A stretch of 64,000 nucleotides of DNA, taken from assembly GCA_026874595.1 (NCBI GenBank), contig CM049315.1:62803389-62867388 (forward strand). The letters are read 5' to 3'. This DNA comes from Sipunculus nudus. Taxonomy: Eukaryota; Annelida; Sipuncula; Golfingiida; Sipunculidae. Shown here one piece after another: positions 48,211-61,810 of the stretch. The notes beneath the pieces are model-generated. The model was given only the letters and a program-made list of their open reading frames with translations. It was not told the DNA's origin and ran no database searches. Position 1 is the stretch's first letter. The number at the start of each line of letters is the position of its first letter. The translations under genes were made by a program, and so were the position numbers.

Positions 48211-51200
48211 AGCAATTCAGAAGCTTCATTAGGCCGTTTAGAACCAGATACAAACATCTTTACGCCGAAATCAGCTCGGTTTTTGCGTAATACAAAATCG
48301 TGTTTTGTGCAAAGATGACCGATTTAAACTGTAAAAGAAGCGTTTAAGAAGCTTTATCAGGCCATTAAGAATCAGTTAGGAACGTCGTTTTTGCTGAAAT
48401 CAGCTCGGGTTTTTTTTTGCGTAATATGAGATCGTGTGTTGTGCAAAGATGATCGATTTAAACTGCAAAAGAAGCGTTTGAGAAACTTCATTAGGCCATT
48501 TAGAACCAGTTACAAATGTCGTTTTTTTGCCGAAATCAGCTCGGTTTTTGCGTAATATAGGATCCTGTTTGTGCAAAATGGCCGATTTAAACTGCGAAAG
48601 AAGCGTTTTAGAAGCTTCATTTGTCCATTTACAACCAGTTACAAAAGTCGTTTTTGCCGAAATCAGCGCGATTTTCGCGTTATACAAGATCGTACGTTGT
48701 GAATAAATGGCCGATTTGAACTGCGAAAGAAGCGTTTAAATAGCTTCATCAGGCCATTTAGAACAAGTTACGAACGTCGTTTTTCCCGAAATCAGCTCGG
48801 TGTTCGCTTTATACAAGATCGTGTCTTGTGCAATGATCACCGATTTAAACTTAAAAAGAAGCCTTTTAGAAGCTTCATCAGGCCATTAAGAACCAGCTAG
48901 AAACGTCGTTTTTGCTGAAATCAGCTCGATTTTTTTGCGTAATGCAAGATCGTGTTTGTGTAAATATTGCAGATTTAAATTGCAAAAGAATCAATTCAGG
49001 AGCTTTATTAGGCCATTTAGAACCAGATACCAACGTCTTTATCGCCGAAATCAGCTCGATTTTTTGCGTAATACAAAATCGTGTGTTGTGCAAAGATGAC
49101 CGATTTAAACTGCGAAAGAAGCGTTTTAGAAGCTTCATCAGGCCATTTAGAACCAGTTAGCAAAGTCGTTTTTGCTGAAATCAGCTCGGTTTTTTTTTGC
49201 GTAATACAAAATCGTCTGTTGTGCAAAGATGACCGATTTAAACTGCTAAAGAAGCGTTTTAGAAGATTCATCAGGCAATTAAGAAGTTAGAAACGTCGTT
49301 TTTGCTAAAATCAGCTCGATTTTTTAGTGTAATATAAGATCGTGTTTGTGCAAAGATGACCGATTTAAACTGCAAAAGAAGAGTTTAAGAAGGTTCAATA
49401 GGCCACTTAAAACCAGTTACAAAGATCTTTTTTGCCGAAATCGACTCGGTTTTTGCGTTATAATAGATCATGATCCGTGCAAAAATGGCCAGTTTAAACT
49501 GCGAAAGAAGCGTTTCAGAAACTTCATTAGGCGACTTAAAACCCGTTACAATGGTCGTTTTCGTCGCAATCAGCTCGGTTTTCGCGTACTACAAGATCGT
49601 GTGTTGTGCAAAAATGGCCGTTAAATTGCAAATGAAGCGTTTTAAAGCTTCACCAGGCCATTTAAAACAAGTTACAAACGTCGTTTTTGCCGAAATCAGC
49701 TCGGTTTTCGCTTTAAACAAGATCGTGTCTTGTGCAATGATCACCGATTTAAACTGTGAAAGAAGCGTTTTAGAAGCTTCATCAGGCCATTAAGAACCAG
49801 TTAGAAACGTCGTTTTTGCTGAAATCAGCTCGATTTTATTGCGTAATGCAAGATCGTGTTTGTGCAAATATTGCAGATTTAAATTGCAAAAGAATCAATT
49901 CAGGAGCTTTATTAGGCCATTTAGAACCAGATACCAACGTCTTTTACGCCGAAATCAGCTCGGTTTTTGCGTAATACAAGATCGTGTTGTGCAAAATAGA
50001 AGATTAAAATTGCAAAAGAAGCAATTCAGAAGCTCCATTAGGCCATTTAGAACCGGGTACAAACATCGATCTTGCCGAAATCAACTGGGTTTTTGCCTAA
50101 TTCATGATCGTGTGTTGTGCAAAAATTGCAGATTTAAATTGCAAAAGAAGCAATTCAGAAGCTTCATTAGGCCGTTTAGAACCAGATACAAACATCTTTT
50201 ACGCCGAAATCAGCTCGGTTTTTGCGTAATACAAGATCGTGTTTTGTGCAAAGATGACCGATTTAAACTGCAAAAGAAGCGTTTAAGAAGCTTTATCAGG
50301 CCATTAAGAATCAGTTAGGAACGTCGTTTTTGCTGAAATCAACTCGGTTTTTTTTTGCGTAATATAAGATCGTGTGTTGTTCAAAGATGATGATTTAAAC
50401 TGCAAAAGAAGCGTTTGAGAAACTTCATTAGGCCATTTAGAACCAGTTACAAATGTCGTTTTTTAGCGGAAATCAGCTCGGTTTTTGCGTAATATAGGAT
50501 CCTGTTTTGCGCAAAATGGCCGATTTAAACTGCGATAGAAGCATTTTAATAGCTTCATTAGGCCATTTAGAAATTGGTAAAAACGTCGCTCTTGCAGATA
50601 ATCGGTTTTTGCGTAATACAACATCGTGTTGTGCAAAATAGAAGATTAAAATTGCAAAAGAAGCAATTCAGAAGCTCCATTAGGCCATTTAGAACCGGGT
50701 ACAAACATCGATCTCGCCGAAATCAGCTAGGTTTTTGGCTATTTCAGGAACGTGTGTTGTGCAAAAATTACAGATTTCAATTGCAAAAGAAGCAATTCAG
50801 AAGCTTCATTAGGCCGTTTAGAATCAGATACAAAAGTCTTTTACGATGAAATCAGCTCGGTTTTTTCGTAATACAAGATCGTGATTTGTGCAGAAACGGC
50901 TGATATAAACTGCGATAGAAGCGTTTAAATAGCTTCATTAGGCCATTTAGAAATTGTTAAAAACGTCGCTTTTGCTGAAATCAGATCGGTTTGCGCGTAG
51001 TACAAGATCGTGCTGTGCAAAATAGAAGATTAAAATTGCAAAAGAAGCAATTCAGAAGCTCCATTAGGCCATTTAGATCCGGGTACAAACATCGATCTCG
51101 CCGAAATCAGCTAGGTTTTTGCCTAATTCATGATCGTGTGTTGTGCAAAAATTGCAGATTTAAATTGCAAAAGAAGCAATTCAGAAACTTTATTAGGCCG

Positions 51201-52860
51201 TTTAGAACCAGATACAAACGTCTTTTACGCCGAAATCAGCTCGGTTTTTGCGTAATACAAGATCGTGTTTTGTGCAAAGATGACCGATTTAAACTGCGAA
51301 AGAAGCGTTTTAGAAGCTTCATCAGGCCATTAAGAACCAGTTAGCAACGTCGTTTTTGCTTAAATCAGCTCGGTTTTTCTTTTGGTTAATTCAAAATCGT
51401 CTGTGGTGCAAAGATGACCGATTTAAACTGCAAAAGAAGAGTTTAAGAAGCTTCAATAGGCCACTTAAAACCAGTTACAAAGATCTTTTTTGTCGAAATC
51501 GACTCGGTTTTTCCGTTATAACAGATCATGATCCGTGCAAAAATGGCCAGTTTAAAATGCGAAAGAAGCGTTTCAGAAATTTTATTAGGCGACTTAAAAC
51601 CCGTTACAATCGTCGTTTCCGTCGCAATCAGCTCGGTTTTCGCGTACTACAAGATCGTGTTGTGCAAAATAGAAGATTAAAATTGCAAAAGAAGCAATTC
51701 AGAAGCTCCATTAGGCCATTTAGATCCGGGTACAAACATCGATCTCGCCGAAATCAGCTAGGTTTTTGGCTAATTCATGATCGTGTGTTGTGCAAAAATT
51801 GCAGATTTAAATTGCAAAAGAAGCAATTCAGAAGCTTCATTAGGCCGTTTAGAACCAGATACAAACATTTTTTACGCCGAAATCAGCTCGGTTTTTGCGT
51901 AATACAAGATCGTGTTTATAAAGATGACCGATTTAAACTGCAAAAGAAGCGTTTAAGAAGCTTCATCAGGCCATTAAGAATCAGTTAGGAACGTCGTTTT
52001 TGCTGAAATCAGCTCGTTTTTTTTTGCGTAATATAAGATCGTGTGTTGTGCAAAGATGATGATTTAAACTGCAAAAGAAGCGTTTGAGAAACTTCATTAG
52101 GCCATTTAGAACCAGTTACAAATGTCGTTTTTTTGCCGAAATCAGCTCGGTTTTTGCGTAATATAGGATCCTGTTTGTGCAAAATGGCCGATTTAAACTG
52201 CGAAAGAAGCGTTTTAGAAGCTTCATTTGTCCATTTACAGCCAGTTACAAAAGTCGTTTTTGCCGAAATCAGCGCGATTTTCGCGTTATACAAGATCGTA
52301 CATTGTGAATAAATGGCTGATTTGAACTGCGAAAGAAGAGTTTTAATAGCTTCATCAGGCCATTTAGAACAAGTTACGAACGTCGTTTTTCCTGAAATCA
52401 GCTCGGTGTTCGCTTTATACAAGATCGTGTCTTGTGCAATGATCACCGATTTAAACTGCGAAAGAAGCCTTTTAGGAGCTTCATCAGGCCATTAAGAACC
52501 AGTTAGAAACGTCGTTTTTGCTGAAATCAGCTCGATTTTTTTGCGTAATGCAAGATCGTGTTTGTGCAAATATTGCAGATTTAAATTGCAAAAGAATCAA
52601 TTCAGGAGCTTTATTAGGCCATTTAGAACCAGATACCAACGTCTTTTTCGCCGAAATCAGCTCGGTTTTTGCGTAATACAAGACCGTGTTTTGTGCAAAG
52701 ATGACCGATTTCAACTGCCAAGGAAGCGTTTTAGAAGCTTCATCAGGCCATTAAGAACCAGTTAGAAACGTCTTTTACGCCGAAATCAGCTCGTTTTTTT
52801 CGTAATACAAGATCGTGATTTGTGCAGAAACGGCTGATTTAAACTGCGATAGAAGCGTTT

Positions 52861-54950
52861 TAATAGCTTCATTAGGCCATTTAAAAATTGGTAAAAACGT
52901 CGCTCTTGCTGAAATCAGATCGGTTTTCGCGTAATACCACATCGTGTTGTGCAAAATAGAAGATTAAAATTGCAAAAGAAGCAATTCAGAAGCTCCATTA
53001 GGCCATTTAGAACCGGGTACAAACATCGATCTCGCCGAAATCAGCTAGGTTTTTGGCTAATTCAGGAACGTGTGTTGTGCAAAAATTACAGATTTCAATT
53101 GCAAAAGAAGCAATTCAAAAGCTTCATTAGGCCGTTTAGAATCAGATACAAACGTCTTTTACGACGAAATCAGCTCGGTTTTTTCGTAATACAAGATCGT
53201 GATTTGTGCAGAAACGGCTAATATAAACTGCGATAGAAGCGTTTAAATAGCTTCATTAGGCCATTTAGAAATTGTTAAAAACGTCGCTTTTGCTGAAATC
53301 AGATCGGTTTTCGCGTAGTACAAGATCGTGTTGTGCAAAATAGAAGATTAAAATTGCAAAAGAAGCAATTCAGAAGCTCCATTAGGCCATTTAGAACCAG
53401 GTACAAACATCGATCTCGCCGAAATCAGCTAGGTTTTTGCCTAATTCATGATCGTGTGTTGTGCAAAAATTGCAGATTAAAATTGCAAAAGAAGCAATTC
53501 AGAAGCTTCATTAGGCCGTTTAGAACCAGATACAAACATCTTTTACGCCGAAATCAGCTCGGTTTTTGCGTAATACAAAATCGTGTTTTGTGCAAAGATG
53601 ACCGATTTAAACTGCAAAAGAAGCGTTTAAGAAGCTTTTTCAGGCCATTAAGAATCAGTTAGGAACGTCGTTTTTGCTGAAATCAGCTTGGTTTTTTTTG
53701 CGTAATATAAGATCGTGTGTTGTGCAAAGATGATCGATTTAAACTGCAAAAGAAGCGTTTGAGAAACTTCATTAGGCCATTTAGAACCAGTTACAAATGT
53801 CGTTTTTGCCGAAATCAGCGCGATTTTCGCGTTATACAAGATCGTACGTTGTGAATAAATGGCCGATTTGAACTGCGAAAGAAGCGTTTTAATAGCTTCA
53901 TCAGGCCATTTAGAACAAGTTACGAACGTCGTTTTTCCCGAAATCAGCTCGGTGTTCGCTTTATACAAGATCGTGTCTTGTGCAATGATCACCGATTTAA
54001 ACTGCGAAAGAAGCGTTTTAGAAGCTTCATCAGGCCATTAAGAACCAGTTAGCAACGTCGTTTTTGCTAAAATCAACTCGATTTTTTAGTGTAATATAAG
54101 ATCGTGTTTGTGCAAAGATGACCGATTTAAACTGCAAAAGAAGAGTTTAAGAAGGTTCAATAGGCCACTTAAACCAGTTACAAAGATCTTTTTTGCCGAA
54201 ATCGACTCGGTTTTTGCGTTATAATAGATCATGATCCGTGCAAAAATGGCCAGTTTAAACTGCGAAAGAAGCGTTTCAGAAACTTCATTAGGCGACTTAA
54301 AACCCGTTACAATGGTCGTTTTCGTCGCAATCAGCTCGCTTTTTGCGTACTACAAGATCGTGTATGTGCAAAATAGAAGATTAAAATTGCAAAAGAAGCA
54401 ATTCAGAAGCTCCATTAGGCCATTTAGAACCAGGTACAAACATCGATCTCGCCGAAATCAGCTAGGTTTTTGACTAATTCATGATCGTGTGTTGTGCAAA
54501 AATTGCAGATTAAAATTGCGAAAGAAGCGTTTCAGAAACTTCATTAGGCGACTTAAAATCCGTTACAATGGTCGTTTTCGTCGCAATCAGCTCGATTTTT
54601 TTGCGTAATGCAAGATCGTGTTTGTGCAAAATAGAAGATTAAAATTGCAAAAGAAGCAATTCAGAAGCTCCATTAGGCCATTTAGAACCAGGTACAAACA
54701 TCGATCTCGCCGAAATCAGCTAGGTTTTTGCCTAATTCATGATCGTGTGTTGTGCAAAAATTGCAGATTAAAATTGCAAAAGAAGCAATTCAGAAGCTTC
54801 ATTAGGCCGTTTAGAACCAGATACAAACATCTTTTACGCCGAAATCAGCTCGGTTTTTGCGTAATACAAAATCGTGTTTTGTGCAAAGATGACCGATTTA
54901 AACTGCAAAAGAAGCGTTTAAGAAGCTTTTTCAGGCCATTAAGAATCAGT
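52861..54950 (+). repeat. Distant copy of the 13540-15630 segment
   Basis: Trimer positions 52949 and 53333 match 13629 and 14013, and the rearranged monomers at 54231-54953 match 14910-15632, all at an offset of 39320-39321 bp. The chimeric joins GTGTATGTGCAAAATAG and GTGTTTGTGCAAAATAG are included. Small differences, such as TTTTGACTAATTC at 54470, separate the copies. Confidence 0.88.
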
Positions 54951-57288
54951 TAGGAACGTCGTTTTTGCTGAAATCAGCTTGGTTTTTTTTGCGTAATATA
55001 AGATCGTGTGTTGTGCAAAGATGATCGATTTAAACTGCAAAAGAAGCGTTTGAGAAACTTCATTAGGCCATTTAGAACCAGTTACAAATGTCGTTTTTGC
55101 CGAAATCAGCGCGATTTTCGCGTTATACAAGATCGTACGTTGTGAATAAATGGCCGATTTGAACTGCGAAAGAAGCGTTTTAATAGCTTCATCAGGCCAT
55201 TTAGAACAAGTTACGAACGTCGTTTTTCCCGAAATCAGCTCGGTGTTCGCTTTATACAAGATCGTGTCTTGTGCAATGATCACCGATTTAAACTGCGAAA
55301 GAAGCGTTTTAGAAGCTTCATCAGGCCATTAAGAACCAGTTAGCAACGTCGTTTTTGCGAAAATCAGCTCGATTTTTTAGTGTAATATAAGATCGTGTTT
55401 GTGCAAAGATGACCGATTTAAACTGCAAAAGAAGAGTTTAAGAAGGTTCAATAGGCCACTTAAACCAGTTACAAAGATCTTTTTTGCCGAAATCGACTCG
55501 GTTTTTGCGTTATAATAGATCATGATCCGTGCAAAAATGGCCAGTTTAAACTGCGAAAGAAGCGTTTCAGAAACTTCATTAGGCGACTTAAAACCCGTTA
55601 CAATGGTCGTTTTCGTCGCAATCAGCTCGGTTTTTGCGTATTACAAGATCGTGTGTTGTGCAAAAATGGCCGTTTTAAATTGCAAATTAAGCATTTTAAT
55701 AGCTTCATCAGGCCATTTAAAACAAGTTACAAACGTCGTTTTTGCCGAAATCAGCTCGGTTTTCGCTTTAAACAAGATCGTGTCTTGTGCAATGATCACC
55801 GATTTAAACTGTGAAAGAAGCGTTTTAGAAGCTTCATCAGGCCATTAAGAACCAGTTAGAAACGTCGTTTTTGCTGAAATCAGCTCGATTTTTTGCGTAA
55901 TGCAAGATCTTGTTTGTGCAAATATTGCAGATTTAAATTGCAAAAGAATCAATTCAGGAGCTTTATTAGCCATTTAGAACCAGATACCAACGTCTTTTTC
56001 GCCGAAATCAGCTCGGTTTTTGCGTAATACAAGACCGTGTTTTGTGCAAAGATGACCGATTTCAACTGCCAAGGAAGCCTTTTAGAAGCTTCATCAGGCC
56101 ATTAAGAACCAGTTAGCAACGTCGTTTTTGCTGAAATCAGCTCGATTTTTTGCGTAATACAAAATCGTGTGTTGTGCAAAGATGACCGATTTAAACTGCT
56201 AAAGAAGCGTTTTAGAAGCTTCATCAGGCCATTAAGAACCAGTTAGAAACGTCTTTTACGCCGAAATCGACTCGGTTTTTCCGTTATAATAGATCATGAT
56301 CCGTGCAAAAATGGCCAGTTTAAAATGCGAAAGAAGCGTTTCAGAAATTTTATTAGGCGACTTAAAACCCGTTACAATCGTCGTTTTCGTCGCAATCAGC
56401 TCGGTTTTCGCGTACTACAAGATCGTGTTGTGCAAAATAGAAGATTAAAATTGCAAAAGAAGCAATTCAGAAGCTCCATTAGGCCATTTAGAACCGGGTA
56501 CAAACATCGATCTCGCCGAAATCAGCTAGGTTTTTGGCTAATTCAGGAACGTCTGTTGTGCAAAAATTACAGATTTCAATTGCAAAAGAAGCAATTCAAA
56601 AGCTTCATTAGGCCGTTTAGAATCAGATACAAACGTCTTTTACGACGAAATCAGCTCGGTTTTTTCGTAATACAAGATCGTGATTTGTGCAGAAACGGCT
56701 AATATAAACTGCGATAGAAGCGTTTAAATAGCTTCATTAGGCCATTTAGAAATTGTTAAAAACGTCGCTTTTGCTGAAATCAGATCGGTTTTCGCGTAGT
56801 ACAAGATCGTGTTGTGCAAAATAGAAGATTAAAATTGCAAAAGAAGCAATTCAGAAGCTCCATTAGGCCATTTAGAACCGGGTACAAACATCGATCTCGC
56901 CGAAATCAGATAGGTTTTTGCCTAATTCAGGAACGTGTGTTGTGCAAAAATTACAGATTTAAATTGCAAAAGAAGCAATTCAGAAACTCCATTAGGCCAT
57001 TGAGAACCGGGTACAAACATCGATCCCGCCGAAATCAGCTAGGTTTTTGGCTAATTCAGGAACGTGTGTTGTGCAAAAATTACAGATTTCAATTGCAAAA
57101 GAAGCAATTCAGAAGCTTCATTAGGCCGTTTAGAATCAGATACAAACGTCTTTTACGACGAAATCAGCTCGTTTTTTTCCTAATACAAGATCGTGATTTG
57201 TGCAGAAACGACTAATATAAACTGCGATAGAAGCATTTAAATAGCTTCATTAGGCCATTTAGAAATTGTTAAAAACGTCGCTTTTGCT
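54951..57288 (+). repeat. Mosaic segment with trimer derivatives
   Basis: It contains a B-C-L-G run (55108-55620), sequence like 12945-13460 (about 55750-56260), and a chimeric join near 56270 where the TTTTACGCCGAAATC subtype runs into the GACTCGGTTTTTCCG form of subtype G. A chain of R, Y and M monomers follows, in which an extra M/R hybrid (56930-57030) lengthens the trimer. Confidence 0.78.
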
Positions 57289-60200
57289 GAAATCAGATCG
57301 GTTTTCGCGTAGTACAAGATCGTGTTGTGCAAAATAGAAGATTAAAATTGCAAAAGAAGCAATTCAGAAGCTCCATTAGGCCATTTAGAACCGGGTACAA
57401 ACATCGATCTCGATGAAATAAGCTAGGTTTTTGCCTAATTCATGATCGTGTGTTGTGCAAAAATTGCAGATTTAAATTGCAAAAGAAGCAATTCAGAAGC
57501 TTCATTAGGCCGTTTAGAACCAGATACAAACATCTTTTACGCCGAAATCAGCTCGGTTTTTGCGTAATACAAAATCGTGTTTTGTGCAAAGATGACCGAT
57601 TTAAACTGCAAAAGAAGCGTTTAATAAGCTTTATCAGGCCATTAAGAATCAGTTAGGAACGTCGTTTTTGCTGAAATCAGCTCGGTTTTTTTTGCGTAAT
57701 ATAAGATCGTGTGTTGTGCAAAGATGATCGATTTAAACTGCAAAAGAAGCGTTTGAGAAACTTCATTAGGCCATTTAGAACCAGTTACAAATGTCGTTTT
57801 TTGGCCGAAATCAGCTCGGTTTTTGCGTAATATAGGATTCTGTTTTGTGCAAAATGTCCGATTTCAACTGCGAAAGAAGCGTTTTAGAAGCTTCATTTGT
57901 CCATTTACAACCAGTTACAAAAGTCGTTTTTGCCGAAATCAGCGCGATTTTCGCGTTATACAAGATCGTACGTTGTGAATAAATGGCCGATTTGAACTGC
58001 GAAAGAAGCGTTTTAATAGCTTCATCAGGCCATTTAGAACAAGTTACGAACGTCGTTTTTCCCGAAATCAGCTCGGTGTTCGCTTTATACAAGATCGTGT
58101 CTTTTGCAATGATCACCGATTTAAACAGCGAAAGAAGCCTTTTAGAAGCTTCATCAGGCCATTAAGAACCAGTTAGAAACGTCGTTTTTGCTGAAATCAG
58201 CTCGATTTTTTTGCGTAATGCAAGATCGTGTTTGTGCAAATATTGCAGATTTAAATTGCAAAAGAATCAATTCAGGAGCTTTTTTAGGCCATTTAGAACC
58301 AGATACCAACGTCTTTTTCGCCGAAATCAGCTCGATTTTTTGCGTAATACAAAATCGTGTGTTGTGCAAAGATGATCGATTTAAACTGCTTAAGAAGCGT
58401 TTTAGAAGCTTCATCAGGCCATTAAGAACCAGTTAGAAACGTCTTTTACGCCGAAATCAGCTCGTTTTTTTCGTAATACAAGATCGTGATTTGTGCAGAA
58501 ACGGCTGATTTAAACTGCGATAGAAGCGTTTTAATAGCTTCATTAGGCTATTTAGAAATTGGTAAAAACGTCGCTCTTGCTGAAATCAGATCGGTTTTTG
58601 CGTAATACAAGATCGTGTTTTGTGCAAAGATGACCGATTTAAACCGCGAAAGAAGCCTTTTAGAAGCTTCATCAGGCCATTTAGAACCAGTTAGCAACGT
58701 CGTTTTTGCTGAAATCAGCTCGGGTTTTTTTTTTGCGTAATACAAAATCGTCTGTTGTGCAAAGATGACCGATTTAAAGTGCTAAAGAAGCGTTTTAGAA
58801 GATTCATCAGGCAATTAAGAAGTTAGAAACGTCGTTTTTGCTAAAATCAGCTCGATTTTTTAGTGTAATATAAGATCGTGTTTGTGCAAAGATGACCGAT
58901 TTAAACTGCAAAAGAAGAGTTTAAGAAGGTTCAATAGGCCACTTTAAACCAGTTACAAATATCTTTTTTGCCGAAATCGACTCGGTTTTTGCGTTATAAT
59001 AGATCATGATCCGTGCAAAAATGGCCAGTTTAAACTGCGAAAGAAGCGTTTCAGAAACTTCATTAGGCGACTTAAAACCCGTTACAATGGTCGTTTTCGT
59101 CGCAATCAGCTCGGTTTTCGCGTACTACAAGATCGTGTGTTGTGCAAAAATGACCGTTTAAATTGCAAATGAAGCATTTTAATAGCTTCATCAGGCCATT
59201 TAAAACAAGTTACAAACGTCGTTTTTGCCGAAATCAGCTCGGTTTTCGCTTTAAACAAGATCGTGTCTTGTGCAATGATCACCGATTTAAACTGTGAAAG
59301 AAGCGTTTTAGAAGCTTCATCAGGCCATTAAGAACCAGTTAAAAACGTCGTTTTTGCTGAAATCAGCTCGATTTTTTTGCGTAATGCAAGATCGTGTTTG
59401 TGCAAATATTGCAGATTTAAATTGCAAAAGAATCAATTCAGGAGCTTGATTAGGCCATTTAGAAATTGGTAAAAACGTCGCTCTTGCTGAAATCAGATCG
59501 GTTTTCGCGTAATACAACATCGTGTTGTGTAAAATAGAAGATTAAAATTGCAAAAGAAGCAATTCAGAAGCTCCATTAGGCCATTTAGAAACGGGAACAA
59601 ACATCGATCTCGCCGAAATCAGCTAGGTTTTTGGCTAATTCAGGAACGTGTGTTGTGCAAAAATTACAGATTTCAATTGCAAAAGAAGCAATTCAAATGC
59701 TTCATTAGGCCGTTTAGAATCAGATACAAACGTCTTTTACAACGAAATCAGCTCGGTTTTTTCGTAATACAAGATCGTGATTTGTGCAGAAACGGCTAAT
59801 ATAAACTGCGATAGAAGCGTTTAAATAGCTTCATTAGGCCATTTAGAAATTGTTAAAAAGTCGCTTTTGCTGAAATCAGATCGGTTTTCGCGTAGTACAA
59901 GTTCGTGTTGTGCAAAATAGAAGATTAAAGTTGCAAAAGAAGCAATTCAGAAGCTCCATTAGGCCATTTAGAACCGGGTACAAACATCGATCTCGCCGAA
60001 ATCAGCTAGGTTTTTGCCTAATTCATGATCGTGTGTTGTGCAAAAATTGCAGATTTAAATTGCAAAAGAAGCAAATCAGAAGCTTCATTAGGCCGTTTAG
60101 AACCAGATACAAACATCTTTTACGCCGAAATCAGCTCGGTTTTTGCGTAATACAAAATCGTGTTTTGTGCAAAGATGACCGACTTAAACTGCAAAAGAAG

Positions 60201-61810
60201 CGTTTAAGAAGCTTTATCAGGCCATTAAGAATCAGTTAGGAACGTCGTTTTTGCTGAAATCAGCTCGGTTTTTTTTGCGTAATATAAGATCGTGTGTTGT
60301 GCAAAGATGATCGATTTAAACTGCAAAAGAAGCGTTTGAGAAACTTCATTAGGCCATTTAGAACCAGTTACAAATGTCGTTTTTTGGCCGAAATCAGCTC
60401 GGTTTTTGCGTAATATAGGATCCTGTTTTGTGCAAAATGGCCGATTTAAACTGCGAAAGAAGCGTTTTAGAAGCTTCATTTGTCCATTTACAACCAGTTA
60501 CAAAAGTCGTTTTTGCCGAAATCAGCGCGATTTTCGCGTTATACAAGATCGTACGTTGTGAATAAATGGCCGATTTGAACTGCGAAAGAAGCGTTTTAAT
60601 AGCTTCATCAGGCCATTTAGAACAAGTTACGAACGTCGTTTTTCCCGAAATCAGCTCGGTGTTCGCTTTATACAAGATCGTGTCTTGTGCAATGATCACC
60701 GATTTAAACTGCGAAAGAAGCCTTTTAGAAGCTTCATCAGGCCATTAAGAACCAGTTAGAAACGTCGTTTTTGCTGAAATCAGCTCGATTTTTTTGCGTA
60801 ATGCTAGATCGTGTTTGTGCAAATATTGCAGATTTAAATTGCAAAAGAATCAATTCAGGAGCTTTATTAGGCCATTTAGAACCAGATACCAACGTCTTTT
60901 TCGCCGAAATCAGCTCGATTTTTTGCGTAATACAAAATCGTGTGTTGTGCAAAGATGACCGATTTAAACTGCTTAAGAAGCGTTTTAGAAGCTTCATCAG
61001 GCCATTAAGAACCAGTTAGAAACGTCTTTTACGCCGAAATCAGCTCGTTTTTTTCGTAATACAAGATCGTGATTTGTGCAGAAACGGCTGATTTAAACTG
61101 CGATAGAAGCGTTTTAATAGCTTCATTAGGCCATTTAGAAATTGGTAAAAACGTCGCTCTTGCTGAAATCAGATCGGTTTTTGCGTAATACAAGATCGTG
61201 TTTTGTGCAAAGATGACCGATTTAAACTGCGAAAGAAGCGTTTTAGAAGCTTCATCAGGCCATTTAGAACCAGTTAGCAACGTCGTTTTTGCTGAAATCA
61301 GCTCGGTTTTTTTTTGCGTAATACAAAATCGTCTGTTGTGCAAAGATGACCGATTTAAACTGCTAAAGAAGCGTTTTAGAAGATTCATCAGGCAATTAAG
61401 AAGTTAGAAACGTCGTTTTTGCTAAAATCAGCTCGATTTTTTAGTGTAATATAAGATCGTGTTTGTGCAAAGATGACCGATTTAAACTGCAAAAGAAGAG
61501 TTTAAGAAGGTTCAATAGGCCACTTAAAACCAGTTACAAAGATCTTTTTTGCCGAAATCGACTCGGTTTTTGCGTTATAATAGATCATGATCCGTGCAAA
61601 AATGGCCAGTTTAAACTGCGAAAGAAGCGTTTCAGAAACTTCATTAGGCGACTTAAAACCCGTTACAATGGTCGTTTTCGTCGCAATCAGCTCGGTTTTC
61701 GCGTACTACAAATCGTGTGTTGTGCAAAAATGGCCGTTTAAATTGCAAATGAAGCATTTTAATAGCTTCATCAGGCCATTTAAAACAAGTTACAAACGTC
61801 GTTTTTGCCG
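57289..61810 (+). repeat. 20-mer tandem duplication, 2583 bp
   Basis: The left copy is 57289-59871 and the right copy runs from 59872 to about 61810, matching at a constant offset of 2583 bp (subtype M at 57327 and 59910; N at 58194 and 60777). The right copy stops matching at about 61810, where CGGCTTTTGCGTAATAC replaces CGGTTTTCGCTTTAAAC. Differences are single bases plus poly-T length. Confidence 0.88.

Larger units (their letters stand above)
44841..52860 (+). repeat. Irregular region with many private variants
   Basis: Subtypes are the same as elsewhere, but no multi-kilobase unit repeats cleanly. Private features cluster here: the anchor deletion CTTGCGGATAATCGG at about 46730 and 47759 (CTTGCAGATAATCGG at 50593), GGCTATTTCAGGAACG, CATCTTTACGCCG, CAATAGG boxes next to HindIII sites, and long poly-T tracts. 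Duplications present are short: 258 bp, about 1029 bp and about 1284 bp. This region looks less homogenised than the left 43 kb. Confidence 0.8.
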
